Below are positions 8,315-19,198 of a stretch of DNA of 64,000 nucleotides, in pieces (positions within the stretch are counted from its first letter, which is position 1; every line of letters starts with the position of its first letter). Source of the DNA: Acidobacteriota bacterium (GTDB lineage: Bacteria; Acidobacteriota; Vicinamibacteria; Vicinamibacterales; SCN-69-37); the NCBI GenBank assembly GCA_020853395.1, contig JADYYY010000005.1, positions 186,001-250,000 on the forward strand. Direction: 5' to 3'. The notes under the pieces are model-generated. The model saw only the letters and a program-made list of their open reading frames with translations, was not told the origin of the DNA and did not search any database. The position numbers and the translations under genes are program-made.

Positions 8315-11125
8315 TCAGACCTGGCGGTTCTCGGCACCGATGCCGGCACCGGCATCCGAGCGCAGCTCGAACGCGCGCGCGAGCAGTTGCTCCTGGTTGC
8401 GCGCGTGCCGCGCGGCCGACCCTTCCGCCGGGCTCGAGCTCCGCGGCCGCGCCAGCACCGCCAGCCGGCGCGGTCCGACGAGATCCTCGATCAGCGGACG
8501 CACGAACTCCCACGCGCCCATGTTCTCCGGCTCCTCCTGGACCCAGAGCACCTCTTCGAGCCGGGGATACGACTCCAGGCTCTGCAGCATCTCGTTGATC
8601 GGCAGCGGATAGAGCTGCTCCACCCGCGTGATCGCGACGGCCGGCGACGCGTGCCGGTGCGCGCTCGTCAGCAGATCCACCGACACCTTGCCGGTGGCGA
8701 AGACGAGCCGCCGCACGTCGTCCGCCCGGCGCAGCGCCTCCTCGTCGTCGATCACCTTCATCCACTGCCCTTCCGCGAGATCGGCCGGCGCCGAGGCGAC
8801 GAACGGGTGACGCAGCAGGCTCTTCGGCGTGAGGACGACGAGCGGGAGCGGATCCTTCACGAGCAGCGCCGCCTGCCGTCGCAGCACGTGGAAGTACTGC
8901 GCCGCGCTCGTGCAGTTGACGACGCGCACGTTCGTGTCGGCGGCGAGCTGCAGGAAGCGCTCCGGGCGGGCGCTCGCGTGGTCGGGGCCCTGCCCCTCGT
9001 AGCCGTGCGGCAGCAGCAGGACCAGCCCCGGCTCCTGCCCCCACTTCGCGCGCGCGGAGAGCACGAACTCGTCGAGCATCATCTGCGCGCCGTTGATGAA
9101 GTCGCCGTACTGCGCCTCCCAGACCACGAGCCGATCCGGCGCCTGGATGTCGTAGCCGTACTCGAACCCGATGGTCGCGTTCTCGGTGAGCGGGCTGTTG
9201 TGGATCTCGAAGGCCACACGCGCCTGCGGGATCGACTGCAGCGGCGAGTACCGCGCGCCCGTGTTGGCGTCGTAGAACACGGCGTGCCGGTGGCTGAACG
9301 TGCCTCGCTCGACGTCCTCACCGGTGAAGCGAACCGGCGTGCCGTCCTCGAGGATCGACGCGAGCGCCAGCTCCTCGGCCATCGCCCAGTCCACGGTGCG
9401 CTCGGTCAGCGACGCGAATGCCTGCCGGCGCCGCTCGCGCCCGCGCTCGAGCTTCCGGTTGATCGCGAACCCGTCGGGCACGACGAGCAGGCTGGCGTTG
9501 AGCGCGCCCAGCCGGTCGGCCGGCACGGCCGTGCGCGTGTGCTCCGCCGTGCCGGGCGCCGCGATCTCCGGCAGCTCCTCGACGAGGCTCTTCTCGGGAT
9601 CGAGCGCGTCGTAGATCCGCTGCAGCCGATCGAGCCGCAGGTTCAGCAGCGACTGCGCCTGCTCCTTCGACAGCAGGCCGCGCGTCTCGAGCGTGCGCGC
9701 CCACATCTCGCGCACCGTCGGATGCTCGGCGATCTTCCGCGAGATCACCGGCTGCGTGAACGCCGGCTCGTCGCCCTCGTTGTGGCCGTAGCGCCGGTAG
9801 CCCACGACGTCGATCAGCACGTCGCGGTGGAACTTCATCCGGTAGGCGTACGCCAGCCGCACCACGGCGACGCACGCTTCGGGATCGTCGGCGTTCACGT
9901 GAAAGATCGGGATCTTGAACCCGCGCGCCGGCCCGCTCGCGTACAGCGTGCTCGCCGCATCCTGCGGGTTGGTCGTGAACCCGATCTGGTTGTTCGCGAT
10001 GATGTGGACCGTGCCGCCGGTCGTGTAGCCCGGCAGCCGGTGCATGTTCAGCGTCTCGACGACGATGCCCTGGCCGGGGAAGGAGGCGTCGCCGTGGATC
10101 AGGATCGGCAGAACGGCGTCGGGATTGAACACCGGCGCGCCGCGCTTCGACACGTCGCTGCCGGCGGCGCGCGCCATCCCCTCGAGCACCGGGTTGATCG
10201 CCTCGAGGTGGCTGGGGTTCGGCGGCATCGACACGAGCATCTTCACTTCCTCGCCGCCGTTCACCGCCCGCGACGCGCCGAGGTGGTACTTCACGTCGCC
10301 GCTCCACTGCAGGCCCTCGTCGTCGTCGAGGCCGCCGCGGACCGGATCCTTGAACTCCGCGAGGATCTGCTCGTACGGCTTGCCGAGCACGTGCGCCATG
10401 ACGTTGAGCCGGCCGCGGTGCGCCATCGCGATGAACGCCTGCCGGATGCCCGACTCGGCCGCGTCCCAGATCAGCTCGTCGAGCACCGGCACGAGCATGT
10501 CGAGGCCTTCGATCGAGAAGCGCGTCTTGCCGGGGAACGTGCGGTGGAGGAACCGCTCGAACGCCTCGACGTCGGTGAGCCGATCGAGCAGCGCCGACGG
10601 ATCGATCGGATCCCGAGGCGCGCGGTAGCGGCCGGTCTCGATGGCCTCGTTGAGCCAGTCGCGCTCCTCCGGCACGAAGATGTGGGCGATGTCGTAGCCG
10701 GTCGTCGAGCAGTAGATGTGCCTCAGCCGCTCGATGACGTCCCACATCGTGCGCGCGCCGGCCGTCACGGGGCCCTTGACGAGCGTGGCCGGCAGCGCCT
10801 TCAGATCGTCGACGGTGACGCCGTGCGTCTCGGGCAGGAGCGCCGGATCGCCGAGCCTGCGCGCGCCCAGCGGATCGATCTGCGCCGCCAGGTGGCCGTA
10901 GAGCCGGATCGACTGCGCCAGGTTCGCGGCGCCCACGATGAGATCGATGAGATCGGGCCGAACGGTGGGGGCGCCGGCCGGCGGGGTGTCGGCCGGCGGG
11001 GTCCAGTGCCGGAAGAGCGCGCGGGTCGCCTCGTCCACCGATGCCGGATCGGCGCGGTAGCGATCGTACAGCTCGAGCACGACCCCGGCGTTCACCCCTT
11101 GAAAGTCGTTCAAGTCGAAAGGCAT
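8315..11125 (-). CDS. sucA: 2-oxoglutarate dehydrogenase E1 component
   Basis: Thiamine-diphosphate-dependent decarboxylating subunit (936 aa, normal for bacterial SucA). It shows the family start [18 protein letters not shown] and the TPP-site region [53 protein letters not shown] and the C-terminal pyrimidine-binding domain with [19 protein letters not shown] follow. The ATG at 11125 ([10 protein letters not shown]) is preferred over more upstream in-frame starts, which add a non-conserved basic stretch. It is the first gene of the sucA-sucB-lipoprotein unit; the 200 bp upstream to the divergent gene at 11326 must hold its promoter. Confidence 0.97.
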   Translation of the reverse strand: MPFDLNDFQGVNAGVVLELYDRYRADPASVDEATRALFRHWTPPADTPPAGAPTVRPDLIDLIVGAANLAQSIRLYGHLAAQIDPLGARRLGDPALLPETHGVTVDDLKALPATLVKGPVTAGARTMWDVIERLRHIYCSTTGYDIAHIFVPEERDWLNEAIETGRYRAPRDPIDPSALLDRLTDVEAFERFLHRTFPGKTRFSIEGLDMLVPVLDELIWDAAESGIRQAFIAMAHRGRLNVMAHVLGKPYEQILAEFKDPVRGGLDDDEGLQWSGDVKYHLGASRAVNGGEEVKMLVSMPPNPSHLEAINPVLEGMARAAGSDVSKRGAPVFNPDAVLPILIHGDASFPGQGIVVETLNMHRLPGYTTGGTVHIIANNQIGFTTNPQDAASTLYASGPARGFKIPIFHVNADDPEACVAVVRLAYAYRMKFHRDVLIDVVGYRRYGHNEGDEPAFTQPVISRKIAEHPTVREMWARTLETRGLLSKEQAQSLLNLRLDRLQRIYDALDPEKSLVEELPEIAAPGTAEHTRTAVPADRLGALNASLLVVPDGFAINRKLERGRERRRQAFASLTERTVDWAMAEELALASILEDGTPVRFTGEDVERGTFSHRHAVFYDANTGARYSPLQSIPQARVAFEIHNSPLTENATIGFEYGYDIQAPDRLVVWEAQYGDFINGAQMMLDEFVLSARAKWGQEPGLVLLLPHGYEGQGPDHASARPERFLQLAADTNVRVVNCTSAAQYFHVLRRQAALLVKDPLPLVVLTPKSLLRHPFVASAPADLAEGQWMKVIDDEEALRRADDVRRLVFATGKVSVDLLTSAHRHASPAVAITRVEQLYPLPINEMLQSLESYPRLEEVLWVQEEPENMGAWEFVRPLIEDLVGPRRLAVLARPRSSSPAEGSAARHARNQEQLLARAFELRSDAGAGIGAENRQV

Positions 11126-11325
11126 ATCGGCGCCAGCACTCGATCCTACGTCAGACGCGCGTCGAAGCGGATGTCCGCTCGCGCCGCGTGCGGCTCGCGA
11201 TTCGCAGCCTCCACCATTATCGGCGCGTGATCGGCCGGCGATCGGCCGCAACGCTGGCGATCGACCGGCGCGCGGGCGGCGGCCGCGACCGGAGCGGTAT
11301 AGTGGGAAGGCACGAGGAGGCAGCG

Positions 11326-12144
11326 ATGCGAGCCCATTCCGTCCGCACGCGGCTCACCCGGCGAGGCGCGCTCGCGGCCTGCGCCGTGTGGCTATGGATC
11401 GGGATCGCGGCCGCCGCCGCGCCCGCGCTCACGAGCGTCTGGCGGTCGCAGCCGCTGACGATCGACGGCGCGCCGGCCGAGTGGCCGCCGCTCACGTCGC
11501 TCGAGGCGGGCCCCGCCGTCGGCGTGCAGAACGACGGCGAGTTCCTGTACGTCGTCGTCTCCGCGGCGGATCAGAAGTGGCGGCCGCTGCTGGAAGGCGG
11601 CCTCGTCGTCTGGCTGGACCCGAAGGGTGGCAAGGCGCAGACGTTCGGCATCTGGCTGCCCGGTCCCGCGGAGCCGGCGCCGCCAGGCGCCACGCCGATG
11701 CCCGCGGCCACGGCCGGCCCGAGCGGCGTGTCCACCGACGTGCTCGATCAATTCGATCTGCTCGGCCCGGGCAAGAGCCAGCGGCGGCTCGTCGACGTGA
11801 CGCCGGAGATCGGCGTGGAGGTCGCATCCGGTCTCATCGGCGACGCGGTCGTGTACGAGATCAAAGTACCGCTGCTGAAGACCGAGGCCCGGCCGTATGC
11901 GGTTGCGGCCGCGCCCGGCGCCACGATCGGGATCGGCCTCGCCACGCCGGAGATGCCGCGGCGCCAGCGGCGGCGGCAGGACCTCGTGGGAAGCACCGGC
12001 CAGGTCGGCGGATATCAACCCGGCATTCCGGGCTACACGCCGTACATCCCCGGCATGGGCGGCCGGGGCTACACGCCGTACGCGCAGAAGGACGAGCGGC
12101 CGAAGCCGCTGCTCGTCTGGTCGACGCTGAAGCTGGCGAAGTAG
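11326..12144 (+). CDS. Secreted protein with CBM9/DOMON-like beta-sandwich
   Basis: A 272-aa secreted protein of unknown role. The start ATG at 11326 has a good Shine-Dalgarno (gaggaggcagcg) and gives a signal peptide (RLTRRGALAACAVWLWIGIAAAAA). The mature part begins WRSQPLTIDGAPAEWPPL and continues VGVQNDGEFLYVVVSAAD, the pattern of CBM9-like or DOMON ligand-binding sandwiches. The last ~60 residues are low complexity, rich in Gly, Pro and Tyr (PGIPGYTPYIPGMGGRGYTP). It is divergent from sucA and convergent with fumC. Confidence 0.7.
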   Translation: MRAHSVRTRLTRRGALAACAVWLWIGIAAAAAPALTSVWRSQPLTIDGAPAEWPPLTSLEAGPAVGVQNDGEFLYVVVSAADQKWRPLLEGGLVVWLDPKGGKAQTFGIWLPGPAEPAPPGATPMPAATAGPSGVSTDVLDQFDLLGPGKSQRRLVDVTPEIGVEVASGLIGDAVVYEIKVPLLKTEARPYAVAAAPGATIGIGLATPEMPRRQRRRQDLVGSTGQVGGYQPGIPGYTPYIPGMGGRGYTPYAQKDERPKPLLVWSTLKLAK

Positions 12145-12174
12145 ACGCGCGGCACCCGCCGCCCGCCACGCGTC
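12144..12174. terminator. Possible bidirectional hairpin between convergent genes
   Basis: A GACGCG (12144-12149) and CGCGTC (12169-12174) pair brackets the 36-bp gap between the CBM9-like gene and fumC, which converge here. There is no T-run, so intrinsic termination is only a possibility. Confidence 0.3.
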
Positions 12175-12180
12175 CGTCAG

Positions 12181-13575
<1,395 letters not shown>

Positions 13576-13587
13576 GGCGGAGCTCCG

Positions 13588-13622
13588 AAATAGAAAACGG
13601 TCCGAGCGGGAGCTCGGACCGT
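13588..13622 (-). terminator. Intrinsic terminator downstream of cytochrome c gene
   Basis: A perfect 11-bp inverted repeat (ACGGTCCGAGC at 13597-13607, GCTCGGACCGT at 13612-13622, loop of 4) is followed on the minus strand by TTTTCTATTT. It lies 53 bp after the stop of the diheme cytochrome gene and ends ~13 bp before the fumC GTG start. It should end the upstream transcript; a role as fumC leader hairpin is possible. Confidence 0.75.
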
Positions 13623-13675
13623 CAAGGGTAGCAGACGCGCGAGACGAACGCGCCCGCGTCGAGGCTGCGAAACGC

Positions 13676-14275
13676 CTACTGCGGACCGCCGGGCGCGCCG
13701 CCGGGACCGCCCGGAGCGCCGCCAGGCCGCGCGCCGCGCTGCGGCAGCGTGGGGCCCGGATTGATCAACGTGAAGTTGCCGCGCCCCCAGCCGTTCGGCG
13801 GCGCCATGGCCGGCTTCTTGTTGCCCTGGTGGCAGCTCCAGCAGCTCACTTTCTCCTTCACGGCGGTATCGCCGACGGCGTTCAACGTGTCGGCGTTCAG
13901 CGCCATGGTCATCTGGATCATCTTGCGGGCGATGTCCTTCTCTTTCTTCTCATCGTCCGCGAACTTGAAGCTCGGGCCGCGGCCGGGCTGCGGCGGCGGC
14001 GCGCTGGTATCGACGGTGTGGCAGTGGCCGCAACCCTCGCCGGCGGGGGCGGCCACGCCCAGCGCCTCGACGAACGTCTGCATCAACTGCTGCACCTGCG
14101 GGCGCGACCATTCCTTGGGTAGAACCTTGATGTTCTCGAGCGGCGCACCACCGCCTCGGCCGCCCGGCCCCTGGCCGGGGGGCGGTCCCTGCTCGCCGGG
14201 GGCGGCAGAGACAAACGCCACCGCCCCGGCCAGCATGGCCGCGGCAGTGACCAGCTTCCGTGACAGAACACGCAT
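13676..14275 (-). CDS. Diheme c-type cytochrome (reaction-centre cytochrome c subunit-like)
   Basis: A secreted or periplasmic 199-aa cytochrome. The signal peptide ([17 protein letters not shown]) is followed by two heme sites, CGHCH (82-86) and CWSCH (145-149). The region [24 protein letters not shown] and the helix [14 protein letters not shown] match the photosynthetic reaction centre cytochrome c subunit family, which acidobacteria use widely outside photosynthesis. Gly/Pro-rich tails flank both ends. The ATG at 14275 follows an appropriately spaced ggagg. The electron partner is unknown. An upstream in-frame extension was rejected because it lacks protein character. Confidence 0.85.
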   Translation of the reverse strand: MRVLSRKLVTAAAMLAGAVAFVSAAPGEQGPPPGQGPGGRGGGAPLENIKVLPKEWSRPQVQQLMQTFVEALGVAAPAGEGCGHCHTVDTSAPPPQPGRGPSFKFADDEKKEKDIARKMIQMTMALNADTLNAVGDTAVKEKVSCWSCHQGNKKPAMAPPNGWGRGNFTLINPGPTLPQRGARPGGAPGGPGGAPGGPQ

Positions 14276-14477
14276 GAGGGCCTCCAGAAAACGGACGCCG
14301 TATCTTACGCGGTTTTGTCGGAGTTCTGTCAGCCGACGGCGAAGGGCGCCTGTCACCGATGCCGAGGTCGGGACGTACCGGTTGGACGATGCCGTACCGT
14401 CGAACCGGCGGCCGAAACCGCGCCGTGCCGCCGGTCGGCCGCGCGGCGCGCTGCGCTTTGAGACACTATTCCGCGAG

Positions 14478-15500
14478 ATGAAGAAGATTGGGTTTCTGTC
14501 CTTCGGGCACTGGACGCCGTCGGCCGAGTCGCAGGTCCGCACGGCGGCCGATGCGCTGCGGCAGTCGATCGAGCTGGCCGTCGCGGCCGAGGCGCTGGGC
14601 GCCGACGGCGCCTACTTCCGCGTGCACCACTTCGCGCGCCAGCTCGGCTCGCCGTTTCCGCTCCTCGCCGCCGTCGGCGCGCGCACGCGCACGATCGAGA
14701 TCGGCACGGCCGTCATCGACATGCGCTACGAGAACCCGCTCTACATGGCCGAGGACGCAGGGGCGGCCGACATCATCGCGGGCGGCCGGCTCCAACTCGG
14801 GATCAGCCGAGGGTCACCGGAGCAAGTGATCGACGGCTGGCGCTACTTCGGCTACGCCCCTCGCGAGGGTGAGAGCCACGCCGACATGGCCCGCCGGCAC
14901 GCCGAGGTCTTCCTCGACGTCATCGAAGGCAAAGGATTCGCGCAGCCGAACCCGCGGCCGATGTTCCCGAATCCTCCCGGCCTGCTGCGCCTCGAGCCGT
15001 ATTCGGAAGGGCTGCGGGATCGGATCTGGTGGGGCTCGAGCTCGAACGCCACGGCCGAGTGGGCGGCGAAGCTCGGCATGAACCTGCAGAGCTCCACGCT
15101 CAAGGACGACGAGACGGGCGAGCCGCTGCACGTGCAGCAGCGCAAGCAGATCGAGACCTACCGCGCGGCCTGGACGCGGGCCGGCCACCGCCGCGAGCCG
15201 CGCGTCTCGGTGAGCCGCAGCATCTTCGCGCTCGTCGACGACCGCGATCGCGCCTACTTCGGACGTGAGGGCCGCGGCAGCGACCAGATCGGCTACATCG
15301 ACGCGAACACGCGCGCGATCTTCGGCCGCTCGTACGCCGCAGAGCCCGACGTGCTGGTCAAGGAGCTGGCCGCCGACGAGGCGATCGCGGCGGCCGACAC
15401 GCTGCTCCTCACGGTGCCGAACCAGCTCGGCGTCGAGTACAACGCGCACGTCATCGAGAGCATCCTGAGGTTCGTCGCCCCGGCGCTCGGCTGGCGCTGA
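14478..15500 (+). CDS. LLM class flavin-dependent oxidoreductase
   Basis: A 340-aa bacterial-luciferase-like TIM-barrel flavoprotein that would use FMNH2 or F420. It opens KKIGFLSFGHWTPS and has GADGAYFRVHHFARQLGSPFPLLAAVGART, the IEIGTAVIDMRYENP strand and the GGRLQLGISRGSP phosphate-loop region, all characteristic. DRIWWGSSSNATAEWAAKLGMNL is the later nucleotide-contacting segment. The ATG at 14478 is preceded by a weak purine tract. A much longer upstream open frame covers the antisense of the cytochrome gene and is not coding. Substrate unknown. Confidence 0.88.
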   Translation: MKKIGFLSFGHWTPSAESQVRTAADALRQSIELAVAAEALGADGAYFRVHHFARQLGSPFPLLAAVGARTRTIEIGTAVIDMRYENPLYMAEDAGAADIIAGGRLQLGISRGSPEQVIDGWRYFGYAPREGESHADMARRHAEVFLDVIEGKGFAQPNPRPMFPNPPGLLRLEPYSEGLRDRIWWGSSSNATAEWAAKLGMNLQSSTLKDDETGEPLHVQQRKQIETYRAAWTRAGHRREPRVSVSRSIFALVDDRDRAYFGREGRGSDQIGYIDANTRAIFGRSYAAEPDVLVKELAADEAIAAADTLLLTVPNQLGVEYNAHVIESILRFVAPALGWR

Positions 15501-15597
15501 CTACGCCGCGATCGTCTTCCGGGCGCAGGCCGATGCGCCGTGCGCACCCGGATCTAGAATCGCGAGAGCCCCCGGCCACGCGAGGAGCACACGAACG

Positions 15598-16074
15598 ATG
15601 ACACCGAAGAACACCATCTGCCTGTGGTTCGACAAGGACGCCCTCGACGCCGCGCGCTTCTATGCCGCCACCTTTCCGGACAGTGAGGTCACCGCGGTCC
15701 AGACGGCGCCCGGTGACTATCCCGGCGGCAAACAGGGTGACGTGCTGACGGTGAAGTTCACCGTGGCCGGCATCCCCTGCCTCGGCCTCAACGGTGGGCC
15801 GACGTTCCGGCACAGCGAAGCCTTCTCGTTCCAGATCGCCACCGACAGCCAGGAGGAGACGGACCGCTACTGGAACGCGATCGTCGGCAACGGCGGTCAG
15901 GAGAGCCAGTGCGGCTGGTGCAAGGACCGCTGGGGGCTGTCGTGGCAGATCACGCCGCGTGCCCTGACCGACGCGCTCGCGGCCGGCGGCGCCGAGGCCA
16001 AGCGCGCCTTCGCGGCCATGATGCCGATGAGGAAGATCGACATCGCCGCCATCGAGGCGGCGCGACGCGGCTGA
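15598..16074 (+). CDS. VOC family protein (PhnB / 3-demethylubiquinone-9 methyltransferase-like)
   Basis: A 158-aa vicinal-oxygen-chelate fold protein. The MTPKNTICLWFDKDALDAARFYAATFPDSEV start, FTVAGIPCLGLNGGPTF and the closing CGWCKDRWGLSWQITPRAL are diagnostic of the PhnB-like group, often mislabelled as ubiquinone methyltransferases. No SAM motif is present, so a methyltransferase activity is not supported. Dimeric metal-dependent or binding roles are possible. A good gaggagc ribosome site precedes the ATG at 15598. Confidence 0.9.
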   Translation: MTPKNTICLWFDKDALDAARFYAATFPDSEVTAVQTAPGDYPGGKQGDVLTVKFTVAGIPCLGLNGGPTFRHSEAFSFQIATDSQEETDRYWNAIVGNGGQESQCGWCKDRWGLSWQITPRALTDALAAGGAEAKRAFAAMMPMRKIDIAAIEAARRG

Positions 16075-16109
16075 CCGCTCGCGGCCGCGAGTGGTAAGAA
16101 TAGACGCCC

Positions 16110-17081
16110 ATGCGCCGAGCGCTCCTCATCCTTCTCAGCGTGATCGTGGCCCTTGCGGCCGGCGGCGCCGTCTTCGTGGCGCTGCGGCAGCATCTGACCT
16201 TCGACGCGCCCTACCCTGACGTGACGGCCTCGTCGGATCCGGACGTTATCGCGCGCGGCCGCTACATCGTGCGCGACGCGGCGCCGTGCGCTTCGTGCCA
16301 CGGCGACCCCTCGCAGCGCGAGGCCTACTTCGGTGGGGCGGACGTGGCGCTCAGCGGCGGATTCGTCTTCGACATCCCGCCCGGCAGGTTCTACACGCGC
16401 AATCTCACGCCGGATCCGGACACCGGCCTGGGACGCGTCTCCGACCGCGCGATCGCGCGCGCCGTCCGCTACGGCGTTGGCCACGACGGCCGTGCGCTCT
16501 TGCCGTTCATGGAGATGCAGGGATTGGCCGACGACGATCTCGTCGCGGTCGTGTCGTACCTGCGAACGCTGGCGCCGGTCCGGCACTCGGTACCGCCGCA
16601 CGAATACACGCTCCTCGGCAAGGTGATCCGGGCGACCGTGCTCGCCAACCCGGTCGGCCCGGCGTCCACGCCGCCCTCGCGCGCGCCGCGCGGCGCCACG
16701 ATCGAAGCAGGACGGTACCTCGCCGAGTCGGTCACGCTGTGCTGGGCCTGTCACACCCAGCGCAGCCAGATGACGGGCGCGCTCATCGGACCGAAGTTCG
16801 GCGGCGCGACGGACTTCATCGAGTCCGACGATCCCGGACGCTCGTGGTCGCCGCCGAACCTCACGAGCGATCCCGAAACCGGACGGGTCGGCATCCTGAG
16901 CGAAGACGATTGGGTGAAGCGCTTCAGGATGGGACAGGTGATCCCGAGATCGCCGATGCCGTGGCAGGCGTTCTCGCGGCTGAGCGAGGACGACCTGCGC
17001 GCGATCTACCGCTATCTCAGGACCGTGCCGCCCGTGAAGCACGACGTCGGCCCGCTCGTCGTCACCCTGAACGGCCAGTAA
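16110..17081 (+). CDS. Membrane-anchored diheme cytochrome c
   Basis: A 323-aa cytochrome with one N-terminal transmembrane anchor (ALLILLSVIVALAAGGAVFVAL) and two class I heme sites, CASCH (60-64) and CWACH (211-215). Each sits in its own cytochrome domain, with later methionines as likely sixth ligands (for example the LLPFMEMQGL region). The organisation resembles the cytochrome subunits of periplasmic alcohol or gluconate dehydrogenases. Its position 104 bp before the PQQ-dependent dehydrogenase suggests it accepts electrons from that enzyme; this is inference. Confidence 0.88.
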   Translation: MRRALLILLSVIVALAAGGAVFVALRQHLTFDAPYPDVTASSDPDVIARGRYIVRDAAPCASCHGDPSQREAYFGGADVALSGGFVFDIPPGRFYTRNLTPDPDTGLGRVSDRAIARAVRYGVGHDGRALLPFMEMQGLADDDLVAVVSYLRTLAPVRHSVPPHEYTLLGKVIRATVLANPVGPASTPPSRAPRGATIEAGRYLAESVTLCWACHTQRSQMTGALIGPKFGGATDFIESDDPGRSWSPPNLTSDPETGRVGILSEDDWVKRFRMGQVIPRSPMPWQAFSRLSEDDLRAIYRYLRTVPPVKHDVGPLVVTLNGQ

Positions 17082-17185
17082 CGAGACCGGCCGGCGAATG
17101 CGCTAACATCAGCCGATTCCTCACAGTTGGACGCGAGCGCCGCCATCCCGATCGCGATGTCGGCCGGCGTCCGGGAGACGGTCAC

Positions 17186-19042
17186 ATGCGCCGGTTCGGA
17201 TCGTTCGGACGGAACCTCGCGCGCCCGCTCGGCGCGTCTTTGCTCGTCGTGCTCGCCTGGGCGCTCGCCGATCGCGACGTCGCGACGCAACAGCCTGCGC
17301 CGGGCGCGCCGGCCCAACCGCCGGGCCGGGGCGGTGCGCCGGCCCCCGCTGGCGGTGGCGGTGGAGGAGGCCGCGGGCGCGGGCTCGCCAACGATCCCGT
17401 CGCGCAGGCCAACCTGGCCGCCATGCGCGCGCCGCTCGATCGGCTGACGCCGGTCACCGACGAGATGCTGCGCAATCCGCCGCCCGGCGACTGGCTCCAC
17501 TGGCGCCGCACCTACGACGGCTGGGGCTACAGCCCGCTCACCGAGATCAACCGCGACACGGTGAAGAACCTGCAGGTCGCGTGGACCTGGAGCCTGAGCT
17601 CCAGCCCGGGCGCGGTGATGGAGTTCACGCCGCTCGTCCACGACGGCGTCATGTTCCTCTGGAACTTCGGCGAGACGATCCAGGCGCTCGACGCGAAGAC
17701 CGGCACGCTGCTCTGGCAGTACGCGCACCAGTTGCCGAAGGACTACCCCAGCCTGCCCGGCTTCTTCCGCACGAAGCGGAACCTCGCGATCGGCGGCAAC
17801 AAGCTCATCGTGCCGACGATCGACATGCGCCTCATCGCGCTCGACGTCAAGACCGGCACGAAGCTCTGGGACGTCAGCACCGACGACTACAAGAGCCTGC
17901 GCACCTACAACAGCGGGCCCATCGTGATCAAAGACAAGGTCCTCGTCGGCGCGGGCAACTGCTCGCCAGGGCACACCAATTCACCCGGGCCGCTCCAGGG
18001 CGTGTTTCCCCCTGGCGGCTGCTTCATCACGGGCCACGATCTCGAGACCGGCCGGGAGCTGTGGCGCTTCAACACGATCGCGCACGCGAACGAGCCCGGC
18101 GGCGACACCTGGAACAACCTGCCGGACGAGAAGCGCGGCGGCGGCGCCATCTGGGTGGTCGGGCAGTACGACCCGGAGCTGAACCTCACCTACTGGGGCA
18201 CCGGCTCGCCCTCGCCCTGGTCGACCGTCACGCGCGGGACCTACGACGCGAAGGGGCTCTACATGAACTCCACGCTCGCGCTCAATCCCGACACCGGCAA
18301 GCTCGTCTGGCACTACCAGCACATCGGCGCCGATCCGTACGACCAGGACTACGCGTTCGAGCGCATCGTCGTGCCGGTGAACTTCGGCGGGCGCACGCGC
18401 AAGGCGGTCATCACGGTCGGCAAGCCCGGGATCTTCGAAGCGCTCGACGCGGCCACGGGCGAGTTTCTCTTCGCGCGCGATCCGGGCGCGCAGAACGTGG
18501 CCACCGCGATCGATCCGGTGACGGGTGTCAAGACGTTGCTGCCCGAGCCGTTGCCCGAGGGCGTCACGCGGTGCCCCGGGAACATCGGCGCGCGCAACTT
18601 CCCCGCCGGCGCGTACAGCCCGCTGACGAATCGCTACTACCTCCCCATCAACGACGTCTGCATGGGCAAGCAGGGCGACACGCCCGCCCGCTTCCTCGCG
18701 CTGGGCCTGACGACGCAGGAGTTCGTGTGGGACATGAAGTCACGGGTGCCGCAGTCCTCGGCCCTACTCGCCACCGCGGGCGGCCTCGTGTTCTCGGCGA
18801 CGCCGGACCGCTACTTCCGTGCGTTCGACGATCGCGACGGCAGGGTGCTGTGGGAGAGCCCGCGACTCAACGACATCCCGAACGCGTTTCCGATGACCTA
18901 CATGGTGGACGGCAAGCAGTACCTCGCGATGCCGGTCGGCAACACCGGGCTGCAAGGCAACAACGCGCTCGGCACCGCCCCCGAGCTCGCCGCCGTGCGC
19001 GGCGCATCGTCGTCCATCCTCTGGGTGTGGAAGCTGCCGTAG
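17186..19042 (+). CDS. PQQ-dependent quinoprotein dehydrogenase
   Basis: A secreted 618-aa eight-bladed beta-propeller dehydrogenase. A signal region (ASLLVVLAWALADRDVA) is followed by a Gly/Arg-rich linker, then the propeller with repeated tryptophan-docking motifs: ALDAKTGTLLWQY, ALDVKTGTKLWDV, GHDLETGRELWRF, ALNPDTGKLVWHY, AFDDRDGRVLWES. YWGTGSPSPW and DPYDQDYAFE correspond to the Ca/PQQ-site region of methanol/ethanol dehydrogenases. No adjacent Cys-Cys pair typical of methanol dehydrogenase is seen. The type I alcohol dehydrogenase-like substrate is unknown. The partner cytochrome lies upstream at 16110-17081. No PQQ biosynthesis genes are in this window. Confidence 0.92.
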   Translation: MRRFGSFGRNLARPLGASLLVVLAWALADRDVATQQPAPGAPAQPPGRGGAPAPAGGGGGGGRGRGLANDPVAQANLAAMRAPLDRLTPVTDEMLRNPPPGDWLHWRRTYDGWGYSPLTEINRDTVKNLQVAWTWSLSSSPGAVMEFTPLVHDGVMFLWNFGETIQALDAKTGTLLWQYAHQLPKDYPSLPGFFRTKRNLAIGGNKLIVPTIDMRLIALDVKTGTKLWDVSTDDYKSLRTYNSGPIVIKDKVLVGAGNCSPGHTNSPGPLQGVFPPGGCFITGHDLETGRELWRFNTIAHANEPGGDTWNNLPDEKRGGGAIWVVGQYDPELNLTYWGTGSPSPWSTVTRGTYDAKGLYMNSTLALNPDTGKLVWHYQHIGADPYDQDYAFERIVVPVNFGGRTRKAVITVGKPGIFEALDAATGEFLFARDPGAQNVATAIDPVTGVKTLLPEPLPEGVTRCPGNIGARNFPAGAYSPLTNRYYLPINDVCMGKQGDTPARFLALGLTTQEFVWDMKSRVPQSSALLATAGGLVFSATPDRYFRAFDDRDGRVLWESPRLNDIPNAFPMTYMVDGKQYLAMPVGNTGLQGNNALGTAPELAAVRGASSSILWVWKLP

Positions 19043-19057
19043 ACGGCTCGTGGCTTA

Positions 19058-19140
19058 CGGCGGGGTGGCGCCGGAGGGGGAGGCCCCGCGTGGGCGCGCG
19101 TGCGACGCCCGTGATCATGCGCGTGTGCCGAGCACCACGT
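19058..19140 (-). repeat. Dispersed ~85-bp intergenic repeat, copy B
   Basis: The reverse complement of copy A at 4549-4633; the 23-bp identical core is 19102-19124. It sits 16-98 bp after the stop of the PQQ dehydrogenase, in the gap before the convergent epimerase gene. A GTTAGGC motif follows at 19145-19151, but no matching partner for an integron attC site was found. Confidence 0.75.
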
Positions 19141-19198
19141 AGCTGTTAGGCAACAGGACGCGCGTCCTGCAGCCGCCTCGTGGCTTTCGAAGCGGCGT

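Noticed and set aside
19058-19151. Integron attC site
   Set aside because: GTTAGGC at 19145-19151 fits the right end, but no RYYYAAC partner is found upstream, and copy A lacks both.
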